The notes: a model not told the origin generated them from the letters alone. DNA of 64,000 nt from Janthinobacterium sp. SUN073 (GCF_030397665.1 NZ_JAPUBT010000001.1:372001-436000); one strand, 5' to 3'; shown: positions 20,401 to 27,183, numbered from the stretch's first letter. A program made the numbers and translations.

Positions 20401-21265
20401 CCAGCGTGGCGATCCGCGCGCCGGCCTGGACCTCTACCCTGCCCTCGGAGTTGGTGAAGCTGGGTTCGCTGGCGTTGGCCGTGTAGATGCCGCTGGTCTT
20501 GAACTGACCGTCGCCGATCCCGGCGGCGGCGGCGATGAGATTGCGCGTGTTGACCTGACTGCCGCCATGGAAGACGATGCCGTTACGGTTGACGATGAGC
20601 ACCGTGCCATCGGCCTTGATCTGGCCCTGGATTTGCGAGGGGCGTGCCTGCGGATCGTTGACGCGGTTGAGAACGGCCCAATCCTTCTGCTGCCTGAACT
20701 CGACCGTCGTGTTGCGCCCGACATTGAAGGTCTCCCAGTTCAGGATGGCCTTGTCGCCGGTCTGCTGGATGGCGATGTTGCTGCGACCGTCAACCTGGCT
20801 AAGCTCCGGGGCATTCGCGTTGTGCCAGCCCGCCGTCAGCGAATTGGCGTCGATTTTCAGGCCGCCCGCGCTCATGCCATCGGGGACGGATGCCCCATGC
20901 GCGGCCGCCAGGCGAGCGGCGGCCTGGGCCGACTGCTGCGCCGCGATGCCGCGCGCGGCCAGGTTCAGATTGCTGATCGAGCGCTGCAGTTGCTCATTGG
21001 CCTTCTGCTGCTGTCCGAGCGGGTTCGTCAGGCTGGATGCGGGCTGGCCGCCGGGCAGCCTGCCCGTTTGCGACGCCGTGTCCCGGAGCGCGCCCTTGTC
21101 GGCAAACCATGCCGGACTGAACGTGCGCTGCGCATGGGCCGGCAGCGTCACCGTGCCTGCGACCAGTGTCAGCGCGATGGCCCGCGCCAACGGTGCCAGC
21201 GTGAATACCCGATCCTGTTTGCGTATCGTTTGATTTTCCTTGCCACTGCGCCCGCGTGTGTTCAT
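8483..21265 (-). CDS. Giant filamentous-haemagglutinin-family exoprotein (TpsA-like, DUF3739 type)
   Basis: About 4260 aa, the largest gene here. The ATG at 21265 is chosen because it gives an extended TPS-type signal peptide: basic MNTRGRSGKENQTIRKQDR, then the hydrophobic core ALTLVAGTVTLPAHAQ. The TPS/haemagglutination-activity domain follows (residues about 135-290; QTGDKAILNWETFNVG, NRVNDPQARPSQIQG, IVNRNGIVFHGGSQVN). The rest is Gly/Asn-rich beta-helix repeats with LTLAAGG-like units, and the C-terminal part resembles the DUF3739 haemagglutinin family. It would be a secreted or surface fibre for adhesion or biofilm. No TpsB transporter is present in the window. The 245-bp leader to the FecR gene is AT-rich near 21420-21450 and could hold a sigma-regulated promoter; I could not fix one. 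Large antisense frames here are composition artefacts. Confidence 0.9.
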   Translation of the reverse strand: MNTRGRSGKENQTIRKQDRVFTLAPLARAIALTLVAGTVTLPAHAQRTFSPAWFADKGALRDTASQTGRLPGGQPASSLTNPLGQQQKANEQLQRSISNLNLAARGIAAQQSAQAAARLAAAHGASVPDGMSAGGLKIDANSLTAGWHNANAPELSQVDGRSNIAIQQTGDKAILNWETFNVGRNTTVEFRQQKDWAVLNRVNDPQARPSQIQGQIKADGTVLIVNRNGIVFHGGSQVNTRNLIAAAAGIGDGQFKTSGIYTANASEPSFTNSEGRVEVQAGARIATLAPKTSTEGGGYVLLLGKEVHNAGDIATQKGQTALAAGDSFVIRKGVGTDGNQASTTRGNEITPQFSSDSLAGKVSNTGLIQAREGDVTMLGREVRQNGVVLASTSVNTRGTVHLNAIGADGKVAFGQGATTAVVIEDDGKSTALDSQRDGLRGPAITTAENIVAITDRRDQSRIEIASGGTVDFQGDSLTLATGGQIDIHAAQRSLVRERARIDVSGAVGVNLAMESNNVKVNIQGNEQRDAPLNRDGKTLNSNDVWIDRRSLVFVPKGTNGYATDRWYTAGGLLEVGGYLGTAGHTVGEWMAQGGTLSFGGNDVVTQAGSSINLSGGTVNVQSGFINQTWLKGTDGRLYDVNKAPGDQRYTGVYKGYEDKHERWGEKATGYYYNPLIGQQRRLENGYTVGRDAGLLVIGTKSAVIEGDIAGDTFQGSGQTQAAQAGLDGYDQSQVAVARGGQLVVGSYGALYDKNTGLMHRRLDTAGVKDVVLSDTAERIAAGLDLTAALPTARQDTLILDTTLLNGFSLGAVRIAAANAITVDSALTLGNGGDIALYGPKVGVNAALTAHGGSIRLGDTLAQASTNYLDDTTQITTPEGVRAGVAVAQGVALDTRGLWSNLSGDASDTGNMAWRNGGSVSIRSSGDVLLAQGSVIDVSSGAALLANGTSQRGGKGGDVRLQANAQTGGGEGVLAIDGALRGWGTSGGGTLSLQAGQVRVNDGSVAAADAGTLVLAGNFFDKGFSRYALIGDRGVTVADGTQVEVTMPVLRVTPDARNVATTFDAGKVLQAWTPPLYAEDAVKGVLTQRAGASLSLQAGTAQTLAAELPTVAAVIGQGAQITVDPGQAIDVRSVGQLTLQGRLQAHGGSISLKNLDLTRMEQEYAVDGAHSRSIWLGEQAVIDVSATPATALDAQGRRYGIVRDGGSIVIGGEIKESDGSATAANGFIVVRDGAMLDASGTAAVFDMGAAGPVAVASRGGRITLASNNGLYLDGELRARSGGAGAAGGTLQVALESPEVRTSSGPAQYTLAENAVRNYRDLVIGGLQGPSDLPAGLAPGATDAALVYGHGRLGVDTVTRGGFDNLALLSAGGISLEDNVSLRLGQSLSAYGALMLANNARNDAHITLEAPYVRLAGVTQSVALDVTRGRFGVSGTGDWLPSEAHLAVHAGLVDVRSSVRVSGVNGDIPISSDSDTPENPASIRVERRGFGQTTLQSDGDLRFLSDVPALSNGMPTTSLATPGDLTLRAAQIYPAIGVSASIQAGVLHDGTYAPDRVLRIEGNGQAAPAVPYAAFGGLALGAATIEQGGVLRVPLGSLRIGDANTTRVDFLPGSLTSVSGNGLLMPYGGTVDGLNYLYDGTKVELIGVGGAGSYGQTLTVGLTLGGARLHVQEGAVLDLSGGGELKGFGFIGGRGGSTDARYHPLVRTAADGSFSLPGLAGNQVYAIVPGVQAPVAPVGGERGAVDPLIGQQITLGAGVPGLSAGTYTLMPSTYALLPGAFRVELNGSAGQGAAQPGSAMRNGSWSAAARLGIAHTAIGDTLFRQAILTPAEVLRSYSQYNETSFNQFIVSDAARLGVPRAMAPADARTLLLALTSNTGAGVDAFRFDGIGRFDAAKGGYGGTVAVFAGSGGPESQIEVVRGGAKASAGFEGVTLNADALNAMGASRLMLGGLQYVTYGPGGRIVMFGTGTNSLTLRQGAVLSAPEVFLLADATNTDNASHLVIEQGAAIRTLGKGRAAYDSADGFFYAGTAGNLVAVSNGVLSMLPGLPSVDLAGNRSLQIGTCTVAPCAGQAELYSEGTIALSTPDRFVLDDSVRYGTRNLTLAVQGINVGDSAALSDAAARNTLPSGLVLNQSVLDRLLRGDTRYGAPALETLQLNASGGLRFFGSASLDTIDPATGKSTLARLVLGTPAIYGAGAAGDVATIRTGHLIWTGSTVAPGAAVTGGAGTGSGTLAIEAGTIEFGYGPGTQAEGASDDARLALGFADVRLAASERVTANQKGSLSVYQSQGAYEAGKAYAYSGGNLSIDAPLLTGAAGSVNRITAGGDLRLSASVPASTPVADAALGAELRLAGRDVIVDTTLALPSGKLVISADKDLTLTGRAQLDLAGRKIDFNDVSKYSWGGDVTLESLAGNVHQAAGSVIDLSARNNRAGTLKALALALGDQAGVVDLQGAIRGGSTGRYDAGGTLVPYLAGGVEVRAQHLGDGAALDSQFASLNQRLNEGGVSGTRTFQLKQGDLTIGDGLKAGEVNVSVDNGSLTVNGTVDASGERVGRISLAAKNALTVAGSALLDAHGTLLRVDSYGKIIDSPNRAIVDLSTQGGVLTLADGARVDLRHGTAATLGTQRGQNDGRARGTLELSAPRIGANGLPGINGAADAAVYGDIAIDARGALDIRGARSIAVNAMQRYDDAPLVSSPAASGRPYQEITQTWLKDKHDHNNDFIDAALARASLMTGKLAGLRNPAYADAFHLRPGIEITSNALTNPGGDIVVSGDLDLSGYRYASVNPHTQKTGVYGSGEVGTLRIRAAGNLDIYGSINDGFAPPPATQDDKGWLLLSGKNFFGADTVIPRAGIVLADGTAFEGGNALNFDLPIQSSDFAAGTLIPVSSELTAEMLLPAGTVLAANVRDASGQIIHAAGSIAGETVTLPQGTRLDAGTRLPGATTLDALVWPKGVTLPAVRAKYLMHGDTALPVGALLPSSTNIKLPGDAKSVELRPGGAGRLWGVAAMLPEGSQSWSLQLAGGADLGAADPRTLQQNPAAGVLRMADTHYGLFAKALPFKGAFAWTSLAAADLGLKAGVEITDEVARQLMGGKYQSAAALCAANGAYCTPVYAFKWSQSGANAVKNPAFADTPILDAVAAKSTNGTYKTAAALCAARVSYCVALPVNVYYEYLPGSTRFSVLRTGAADLDLRAAGNLGMHSLYGVYTAGASSQATRAGDPYNLPRVVGSSGTVLSDKNKGYEKFVDGGAESLARAWYPAGGGNLTLQAGGNLTGEAAQAITSTGVGRPNPADKGVTTNDTANWLWRQGSGSTLGGGDDQAAAWWINFGSYVTRGTTDTLLGFTGYGTLGGGDLRVDVGGDAGLVSRRGKAVRTGTDNLRSDALVLAVGGTGRVLADGSLALTGGGDLSLRVGGALNPLALDPLDDIHTNAVLNGAVVNLRGDVQMQAGAMGTQSLRYAQYTGQLSERDPRAIDPFSAGRAVAQGGMLLVPGDASYQLNTRGDLVVTDANDAGRAVIQNRTPFMVDAAKGSGDSWFTLWTPNTAIRLFSAGGDLTPQMANLGALPTDMANVYPSILSAVAASGSLYYGSMATDRTTEATGALVLAPSANSLLEFLASDSIHGGGYTVSPSGAAESAMATPFHPAFRGTLANGTVVSNLAQAGNLIEDGRPLFALGANTVSAGGEHGSEPVRFYALRGDLVGVATGRINVFASNDPTRAGQTYYEAGQPVWMMAGRDIVGSGTPIGQALRIDAGSGARYDSSGNLFAHSAPTDVSVVSAGRDIVYSSFNVAGPGTLEITAGRHIQMEDRAGVTSLGPVVPGDSRPGASISMLAGVGANGPDYKGFLARYLGEGKRAQAGLPLAEQPGKVVKTYEAELATWLADPVHGLGFTGTSGEAQAFFDALPATQQRIFARQVYFAELKAGGREYNDAEGARFGSYLRGRNAIAALFPKVAADGTPINYSGDITMFRGTVGATPRSGFVRTLFGGDIELMTPGGRQVYGIEGEAPPPDSGVLTQGAGDIAIYSLGSILLGQSRVMTTFGGAILGWSGEGDINAGRGSKTTVVYTPPKRVYDQWGNVTLSSNVPSTGAGIATLAPIPEVPAGDIDLIAPLGTIDAGEAGIRVSGNVNLAALQVLNAANIAVKGEAMGMPTIAAVNVGALSNASAAASQATAAAQDVLQRERSTARQNLPSIFTVRLIGFGNEPMGGEGEAPPPPRGGLQSSRGLPYDAASPVQFVGVGRDFDARQLARLSPEQRRELQQDR

Positions 21266-21510
21266 GTAAGTTTCCGCCTGGTCATTGAGTCGATGCCGTT
21301 CGGCTGCCCGTCTCGCGCCGGCCAGCCACATTCATGAAGGCTTTCCGCAGCGCAGCCGCCTAGCGTCTGCAACAGAAAATGCCCCTATGTATGGGTGACG
21401 AACAGCACCACGCAAATACCGCAAACTTTTTTAAAACTTTTTTCGCAGCCCCCAACATGCCCTGTGCAAGGTCGCACGGCCCCGCCATACCAGGCGATGA
21501 AGAAAGGCGT

Positions 21511-22509
21511 TCAGCTCAAGAGCAATAATCCCGCCGGCAGCGGCCGGGCGTGCAGCTGAAACGATTCCTGCAACTGCCACAGCGCCAGATCCAGCGAAGC
21601 CGTGGAAAAGCGCCCGCTGACCGGTTTGTTGCGCACGGCATCGTTCATCAGCACCACGCGACCGGAGCGGTAACGATTGATTTCGTCGAGCACCTCGGCC
21701 AGAGGGGCCTGGTTAAACACCAGCATCCCTTGACGCCAGGCCGACACTGTTTTCGGGTCGATGCTGGCGATGTCGCCCAGCGAACTGGTGCCGTAAACCA
21801 TTTGCTGGCGGGCATGGAGCTGACGCGCGCCTGCAGGATGCTCCACGCGGACGGTGCCTTCGATACAGGTGACACAGACCTTGCCATTCAGATGACGCAC
21901 TTCGACCCGGCCGGATTCGAGCAGGCTGCGGCCAACGCCGGCCACCACCGCAAAAGCCCTGCCGCCTTTCAAATCGATGGCGGCCTCGCCCGTGATCAGA
22001 TCCAGGCCGACCAATTGGCCGCCATCGGTCTGCCGGCGAACGCTGGTTCGCGTGTTCAGCATGACATCGACACCGGTGGACAGCGCCAGCGTGCGCCGCT
22101 CCCCGGTGGCGGTGCGCTCATCCGCATTCCACTCCTCCGGCGCCGGCCACAAATCCAGCGGCGGATGAACCACGGCCACGCCAGCGACCGCCGCCGCACT
22201 GATGGCAGCACCGAGGAAGGCCCGCCGTCCACCCGGCACCAGGCGAGGACGGCACGCGCCCAGCGTCGCGGCTTCCGGCTTAACGCGCAACAACTCGCGG
22301 GCAGGAGCCTCAATCGCATCCCAGCGACGCTTCACGTCATTGTATGCGGCTTGATGCAAGGGACTCGCTTTGACCCAGCGCCTGAACTGCTGCGCATCCA
22401 CTTCGCGCGCGTCGCCCGAGGTGAGCAGGCGCAACCAGTCCCACGCCTGGGCTTCCAGCCCGGAGGGCGAAGTGGCGTGACTGCTGTTCTTGGCGGGTGG
22501 CGTCTTCAT
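21511..22509 (-). CDS. FecR-family anti-sigma regulator (VreR-like)
   Basis: A 332-aa inner-membrane protein. The N-terminal cytoplasmic part has the DUF4880 pattern QAWDWLRLLTSGDAREVDAQ and FRRWVKASPLHQAAY, the sigma-binding region. A single membrane segment lies at about residues 95-110 (FLGAAISAAAVAGVAVV). The periplasmic FecR domain follows (ERRTLALSTGVDVMLNTRTS, LITGEAAIDLKGG), then a C-terminal short-domain-like segment (LDEINRYRSGRVVLMND, FSTASLDLALWQLQ). Such proteins hold or activate the partner ECF sigma factor after a periplasmic signal. It lies 123 bp after the sigma gene and directly upstream of the giant exoprotein gene, so the exoprotein is the obvious target. Confidence 0.88.
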   Translation of the reverse strand: MKTPPAKNSSHATSPSGLEAQAWDWLRLLTSGDAREVDAQQFRRWVKASPLHQAAYNDVKRRWDAIEAPARELLRVKPEAATLGACRPRLVPGGRRAFLGAAISAAAVAGVAVVHPPLDLWPAPEEWNADERTATGERRTLALSTGVDVMLNTRTSVRRQTDGGQLVGLDLITGEAAIDLKGGRAFAVVAGVGRSLLESGRVEVRHLNGKVCVTCIEGTVRVEHPAGARQLHARQQMVYGTSSLGDIASIDPKTVSAWRQGMLVFNQAPLAEVLDEINRYRSGRVVLMNDAVRNKPVSGRFSTASLDLALWQLQESFQLHARPLPAGLLLLS

Positions 22510-22632
22510 CGTGTCATATCCAGCGGCCAGGCGCGGCCGTAAAGCAGGAAACCGGCAGGCTGCCGCGTGTTGCGTACATATATTTTTTGCTCTCTCATAC
22601 TGGATGACGAATGGCGTCCCGGAAAACCCGCA

Positions 22633-23148
22633 TTATTTATTCTCCGCCGCCAGATACGCATCAAGGCGTTCATGCACGCGCTTCAATTCGTACTCGACCG
22701 TCCGCAGCGACACGCCCAGCCGTTGTGCGGCCTCTTTTTGCGTCACGCCTTCCGCATGCACGAGCAGCGCGATGGCCCGACGGCGCTCGGGCATCCGATC
22801 AAGAAGCTGGAACAAGCCATCGAGGTCCGAGCGTATCTCGGCGGTCCGGGCCGGCCCGGGCGCCGGATCCACCATTTCCTCCAGCAATGCATCGATATTA
22901 TCGCCTGACAGCAGGCGGCTGTGCCGGCGCTGGACATCCACCGCAATGTTGATCGCCATGCGGGACAGGTAGGCCCCCGGGTTCTGGATCGGCCCGTGGG
23001 CCTCGCTGCCCTTCAGCCGCAGCCAGGTGTCGTGCAGCGCATCGCCGGCATCCTCCGCATTGCCCAGCTTTCGCGTCAGGCGCTGTTTGATGGATGTGTA
23101 GTGCTTGCCCAGGTAATTCAGCAAGAAGAGCTGCGTGCCGTCGGACAT
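22633..23148 (-). CDS. ECF sigma factor (FecI/VreI-like)
   Basis: A 171-aa protein starting at ATG 23148, only 2 bp after the stop of the STN gene, so the two are coupled; a longer upstream frame is an overlap artefact. Region 2 is FLLNYLGKHYTSIKQRLTRK and AGDALHDTWLRLKGS with NPGAYLSRMAINIAVDVQRR. Region 4 is LLDRMPERRRAIALLVHAEG followed by the helix-turn-helix TQKEAAQRLGVSLRTVEYEL. It matches iron-starvation-type (FecI) sigma factors in length and layout. With its neighbours it completes a receptor/sigma/anti-sigma relay expected to drive the downstream exoprotein gene. Confidence 0.9.
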   Translation of the reverse strand: MSDGTQLFLLNYLGKHYTSIKQRLTRKLGNAEDAGDALHDTWLRLKGSEAHGPIQNPGAYLSRMAINIAVDVQRRHSRLLSGDNIDALLEEMVDPAPGPARTAEIRSDLDGLFQLLDRMPERRRAIALLVHAEGVTQKEAAQRLGVSLRTVEYELKRVHERLDAYLAAENK

Positions 23149-23150
23149 GG

Positions 23151-23975
23151 CTAGCCCGCCCCCGGTTGCCGCTCGCACTGCGGCCCGACATCCGGGGCAT
23201 TCGGAGCAACCAGCATGGTCAAGCGCTGCCGCGTGATCGCCGCTGGCGGCAGGCGGCCGATGTGCACGGCGCGCAGCGTGTGCAGCAACGCGGCATCGCG
23301 GCGGGCATCGCCGCTGCTGCCGAGAAGACGCACGGCGCCGATGCGGCCATCCGGCTCCACGTAAAACTGCAGCAAGGAAGTATAGTTGCCCGGCCGGATA
23401 CGCGCATCCGAGCACAGCGCTTGCCAGATACGCATCTGGACCAGTCCGGCGTAGCCATCCTCACGGAACAGCTCGGCCAAGCCATGGCGAGCCGATACGG
23501 ATGCCGGCACAGCAGATGCCGCACCGGCCTCTTTCAGAATGAATGTCTGGCCCAGGCCAGAACTGCGCTTGTCCGCCGTCAGCCCCGTACCTTGCAGCAG
23601 GATGCGCAACGCTCCTTCGGCCGAGTGAAGGCCGTGTACCGGCGTGGAGATACGGGCATGAACGAGATCGCTGGGAAACAAGGCCGGTTGTCCGGTGGTG
23701 TCCGCATACTGGTTCAGTGCCGCATTCAGCGGCTGCGCCGGGATGTTGAAAGCAATCGCAGGCATAGCCGCATCAGCAACGGGATTGCCACGTGCAACTC
23801 CCGCGGGCGGCAGATCCGGAGAAGCGCCACGGGCGTCTGCCGCTGATCCGATAAGCCCACCCAGTACCCAGAAGAGCGCCATCGCGCTACAGCTCAACGC
23901 GCCGCTGTACACACGCCCGCAACGGTGCTGCAAGGGCCATGGCAGGAGGACGGAGCGAATCGGCAAGGTAGGCAC
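23151..23975 (-). CDS. Barrel-less surface-signalling protein with STN domain and TonB-like C-terminus (VreA-like)
   Basis: A 274-aa protein from a GTG at 23975; an out-of-frame ATG sits just upstream. A signal-peptide-like stretch lies at residues about 24-47 (VYSGALSCSAMALFWVLGGL). The secretin/TonB short N-terminal domain (STN) spans about 74-150: IAFNIPAQPLNAALNQYADT, STPVHGLHSAEGALRILLQG, LGQTFIL. Instead of a TonB-dependent beta-barrel it ends in about 100 residues with a TonB-C-like pattern (QFYVEPDGRIGAVRLLGSSG, RDAALLHTLRA). This STN-without-barrel form is the known architecture of VreA in P. aeruginosa PUMA3 signalling. It is the first gene of the STN-sigma-FecR operon, so it probably senses or relays a periplasmic signal. 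Confidence 0.82.
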   Translation of the reverse strand: MPTLPIRSVLLPWPLQHRCGRVYSGALSCSAMALFWVLGGLIGSAADARGASPDLPPAGVARGNPVADAAMPAIAFNIPAQPLNAALNQYADTTGQPALFPSDLVHARISTPVHGLHSAEGALRILLQGTGLTADKRSSGLGQTFILKEAGAASAVPASVSARHGLAELFREDGYAGLVQMRIWQALCSDARIRPGNYTSLLQFYVEPDGRIGAVRLLGSSGDARRDAALLHTLRAVHIGRLPPAAITRQRLTMLVAPNAPDVGPQCERQPGAG

Positions 23976-24409
23976 ACCATTCTGAAAAGGTGAATGGTGG
24001 CATTCAAATGTGACGGTGTCGTTACATCAATACCAATCAATCGCCGGGCTTGCAGAAGCATGTTGGGTTGACGGGGCAGATCACCAAGTCGATGGATGAG
24101 TTATCGGACTGACACGTCCCGGAATACGTTGACACTTTTTTGATGGAGAGAAAGAGTGCCAGATGTAGCAAGGGTGACGCTTTCCGCAACAGCATCGTTT
24201 TGACCTTGCCGGGGCTGCTGATAGCCGGCAGGGCGTCGGAGGACCATCCCGAAGTCATCGAACTGTGCGAGATGAGCCTGTGGTCCGAAAGCCAAGTCTG
24301 GCGGTGCCGCCCGGAGTGCCAGCACCTCCGTGATGAAAAACAAGATTGAGTCAGTATCGTTGGAGATGGGAGGGCTACCTTCGGAGATTTCGGAGCGTAC
24401 GCTATAAAA
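23976..24409. other. Intergenic stretch with no supportable gene
   Basis: Short frames occur on both strands here but none has a recognisable family, ribosome-binding site or codon pattern I trust. Next to the operon start, CACCATTC at 23975-23982 and GAATGGTG at 23992-23999 form an inverted repeat just upstream of the STN gene, which could be an operator or a leader hairpin. The right part runs into a decayed IS3 transposase. Confidence 0.5.
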
Positions 24410-24624
24410 TCTTCTGTGAGCGATATCACCAATATCAGACTGGAGAGCATGCCAGGTGGTGCCGCCGGATCGGTACCGCGTTTGGCGGCACGGCACCCAC
24501 CCAGTTCGCCAGCGACCCTGTGGGATCGCGATTCGCTGCGCGGCTTCTTCCAGCTTTAGCCCTTGGGCCAGCACCAGTTGATTGCCTAGGCCCGGAACTT
24601 CGGTGTATATGTCGTTGATTTCAT
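24410..24624 (-). pseudogene. Decayed IS3-family transposase OrfA fragment
   Basis: From an ATG at 24624 with GGGAG upstream, the reading MKSTTYTPKFRA stops at TAG. One frame over it continues as LVLAQGLKLEEAAQRIAIPQ, and a further shift gives SLANWVGA. Together these match the usual IS3 OrfA start (YTPEFRAEAVKLVLEQG, LSLEEAAQRL, LANWV). So it is an OrfA with at least one stop and two frameshifts; OrfB and the terminal repeats are not recognisable. Confidence 0.75.
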
Positions 24625-24741
24625 GTTTTCACTCCCTTTCACAAGCCTATCAAATGACAGTGTCGACAATGCCAGGCTCGCTCAATAGTGAGGCGTCTCG
24701 CGGCCGGAGACGCCATGCGGTGTCTACATTGGCACAGTCTT

Positions 24742-25965
24742 TCAGAGGCGGTACAGACTGCCGGAGCCAACGCTGTCCACCGGCGTGCCGTCCGTGCAGC
24801 CGGCCATCGGCAAACCCTGCGCCCATCCTGCTGCCAGGGCATGCACGTCAAGCAAGGGATCGGACGCCTTGGCGCGCTCATTGCGAATGCGGCAGGTTTC
24901 AGGATCAGTGGCAAACAGACCGCGCGCGAAAACTCGACCCTGCTCGGCCAGCTTCGCGGTCTTCGGCCCGCGGATCTCCGCGAAGCGCAGCAAGGCATCA
25001 TCGAGGCAGGCGTCCGTCCCAACCAGACACCCAGCCAGATGCCAGGCGTCTTCCAGCGCCTGACAGGCGCCCTGGCCAGATGTCGGCAACGGCGCGTGCG
25101 CCGCATCCCCAACGAGCAGCACATTCGCCCGGCTCCACGTGTGCAGCGGCTCCAGGTCGTGCACGGCAATCAGTCGGATGGCATGCTCCGGAGTCGCCTG
25201 GATGATGCGGGTGACAGGCTCCGGCCATCCCGCGAACAGACCCTCAATCTCCTTACGCATATCCGCTGCGGGCGTCGCCCCTGGCAATGGCCGTGCCTGC
25301 GCCGCCGCCCAGTAGACCAAATCCGGCCGGACCGGCACGCAACCGAAGCGATCACCCGCCCCCCAATAATCCTGAATCGCGATATCGCCCACTAATGCAT
25401 TCTCCCCCTGCGCCACACCCACCCAGTTCACAAAGCCCTGATAAACTGGTGTGTTGTCCCCCGCGACGAACCTGCGTGCCACCGAGTCCATGCGACCATC
25501 GGCGCCGATCAGCAAATCTGGACGAATGCTTACCCCGTTTTCGAACCGCGCCACGGCTTTGCCGCTAGCATCAAGGTCGATCGCCACCGCCCGATGCCCG
25601 AATTCTACCGGGATCCCGGCCCGGGCCGCATGATCCAGCAGTACCGCCTGCAAGTCCCGGCGCAAAATTGTATGGGTCGGATGTCCCATGATCTGGTCTA
25701 GCAGCGCAATATCGATACCCCCCAAAGAATTGCCCGCGGCATCCCGACGGTGCATTGCCACCGGCCGGCCTCCCACTGCAGCTATGTCTTGCAGCAACCC
25801 TAGTTCCTCTAGCACAAAGCCAGCGTTGGGCCAGAGCGTCACGCCAGCCCCCATCGTCGCAGGCCCCGCCCGGCGCTCATATACCCGGGGACTGTACCCC
25901 TGCTTGCTCAAGGCAAGCGCCACGCTCAACCCTGCAATACCGCCGCCAAGTATTCCGATTTCCAT
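24742..25965 (-). CDS. FAD-dependent monooxygenase (aromatic/urate hydroxylase type)
   Basis: A 407-aa cytoplasmic flavoprotein of the class A (PHBH-fold) monooxygenases. The dinucleotide-binding GGGIAGLSVALALSKQG is at residues 6-22, a DG-type motif LLIGADGRMDSVAR near 152-166, and the FAD-ribityl GD motif NVLLVGDAAHAPLPTSGQG near 283-300. The start fits ATG at 25965. Such enzymes use NAD(P)H and O2 to hydroxylate ring substrates; the substrate cannot be told from sequence. It is transcribed divergently from a LysR regulator across 137 bp, the usual layout of a LysR-controlled catabolic gene. No other pathway gene is adjacent. Confidence 0.88.
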   Translation of the reverse strand: MEIGILGGGIAGLSVALALSKQGYSPRVYERRAGPATMGAGVTLWPNAGFVLEELGLLQDIAAVGGRPVAMHRRDAAGNSLGGIDIALLDQIMGHPTHTILRRDLQAVLLDHAARAGIPVEFGHRAVAIDLDASGKAVARFENGVSIRPDLLIGADGRMDSVARRFVAGDNTPVYQGFVNWVGVAQGENALVGDIAIQDYWGAGDRFGCVPVRPDLVYWAAAQARPLPGATPAADMRKEIEGLFAGWPEPVTRIIQATPEHAIRLIAVHDLEPLHTWSRANVLLVGDAAHAPLPTSGQGACQALEDAWHLAGCLVGTDACLDDALLRFAEIRGPKTAKLAEQGRVFARGLFATDPETCRIRNERAKASDPLLDVHALAAGWAQGLPMAGCTDGTPVDSVGSGSLYRL

Positions 25966-26102
25966 GCTGAAGCTCTCCTATTCAATTCGTCCCGACGCGC
26001 CGCCGACGGCGATCCATCGGACGAGACGGCATCTTAAATTCCGCCACTGTGGAGTACTAGTATGTAAAAATGGGGAGCTTTCATACCTTAATCGGGATAA
26101 TA

Positions 26103-27020
26103 ATGCGCAATACCCTCGACCTCAATACAGTCCGTGTCTACGTGGCGGTCGTCGATGAACAAAGCTTTGCCGGCGCGGCACGCCTGCTGACCCTGCCATC
26201 TTCCAACGTCAGCCGCCACGTCGCCTCGCTGGAACGCATGCTGGGCGTCCGCTTGCTGGAACGCAGCACCCGCCACCTGCGCATGACGGAAGCTGGCAGG
26301 CTACTCTACGAACGCGCAAAACCCTTGCTCGACGCCTTACTCTCCACCGAGGAAGAGCTTGGCGCAGTGCAGCGTGAACTGCGTGGCCCCCTAAGAATGT
26401 GCATGCCAGGCGAAGCGCCAAGGCTGCTAGCTCCTATCCTGGCCGAATTCTGTAGCCTCCATCCCGGCATCGAACTGGAATGCGACACGCGCCTGACCGG
26501 TCTGGAAGCTCTCCGGGAAGACATGGACCTGTCCATCGTCTTCCATCGTGGGCGCCAGGATGACAGTACCTTCATCACCCGCGAACTCGCTACGCTGCCC
26601 AGCATCGTCGTCGCGGCGCCCGCCCTGCTAGCCAAAACTGGAACACCGCGCCACGTGCGCGAACTTAGGTCATTGCCTTGCATTACCACCTTGAGCGCGT
26701 TAAAGGGCCAGCCCTGGCAGTTTCTCGACGCCGCAGGCGAAATCGTGAAGGTATCTGTGCGTAGCCGCTATCGTGTTAACAGCGGAGAACTGGCATTGGC
26801 GGGCGCGCGGCAAGGCATCGGCTTCGCGATCGTGGCGGCCTATCCATGCCAGGAAGATCTTGCCGCGGGCCGATTGCAGGAAGTGCCGCTGGACATGTGC
26901 CCTGCGCCGCTGCAATTGCTTGGCGTGTACAGCCATCGGCATTCCGTGACTGCGCGGGTTCGGGCTTTACTGGAATTGATACAGGTGCGGTTGGAAGGAG
27001 TCGGGAGCGGCGCAAGATGA
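26103..27020 (+). CDS. LysR-family transcriptional regulator
   Basis: A 305-aa protein. ATG 26103 is preferred over 26070 because it places the winged helix-turn-helix at the normal spot: LDLNTVRVYVAVVDEQSFAG, then ARLLTLPSSNVSRHVASLER (recognition helix), then GVRLLERSTRHLRMTEAG. The C-terminal part is a typical periplasmic-binding-like effector domain. It is divergent from the FAD monooxygenase gene and probably controls it and itself from the shared 137-bp region. There TCGTCC (25988 area) and GGACGA (26019 area) form a widely spaced inverted repeat, a weak operator candidate. The effector is unknown. Confidence 0.88.
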   Translation: MRNTLDLNTVRVYVAVVDEQSFAGAARLLTLPSSNVSRHVASLERMLGVRLLERSTRHLRMTEAGRLLYERAKPLLDALLSTEEELGAVQRELRGPLRMCMPGEAPRLLAPILAEFCSLHPGIELECDTRLTGLEALREDMDLSIVFHRGRQDDSTFITRELATLPSIVVAAPALLAKTGTPRHVRELRSLPCITTLSALKGQPWQFLDAAGEIVKVSVRSRYRVNSGELALAGARQGIGFAIVAAYPCQEDLAAGRLQEVPLDMCPAPLQLLGVYSHRHSVTARVRALLELIQVRLEGVGSGAR

Positions 27021-27183
27021 AAATCGCATTGAGGAACGCGCCCGAATAGCCGAATGTCTGCTCCGGGACTGCGATTTCCGTCGTTGGCATATTCCGCCCC
27101 AACGCTTGATCAGGCCTGCGCTCTTTGTAGTCAAGTCCTCGAATGAATGGCTAACTGTCAACTTTTGGCCGACAACCGAAGCA

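Noticed and set aside
24101-24574. A 157-codon minus-strand frame as an intact gene
   Set aside because: Its first third is a frameshifted IS3 OrfA remnant and the rest has no recognisable family or start signal.
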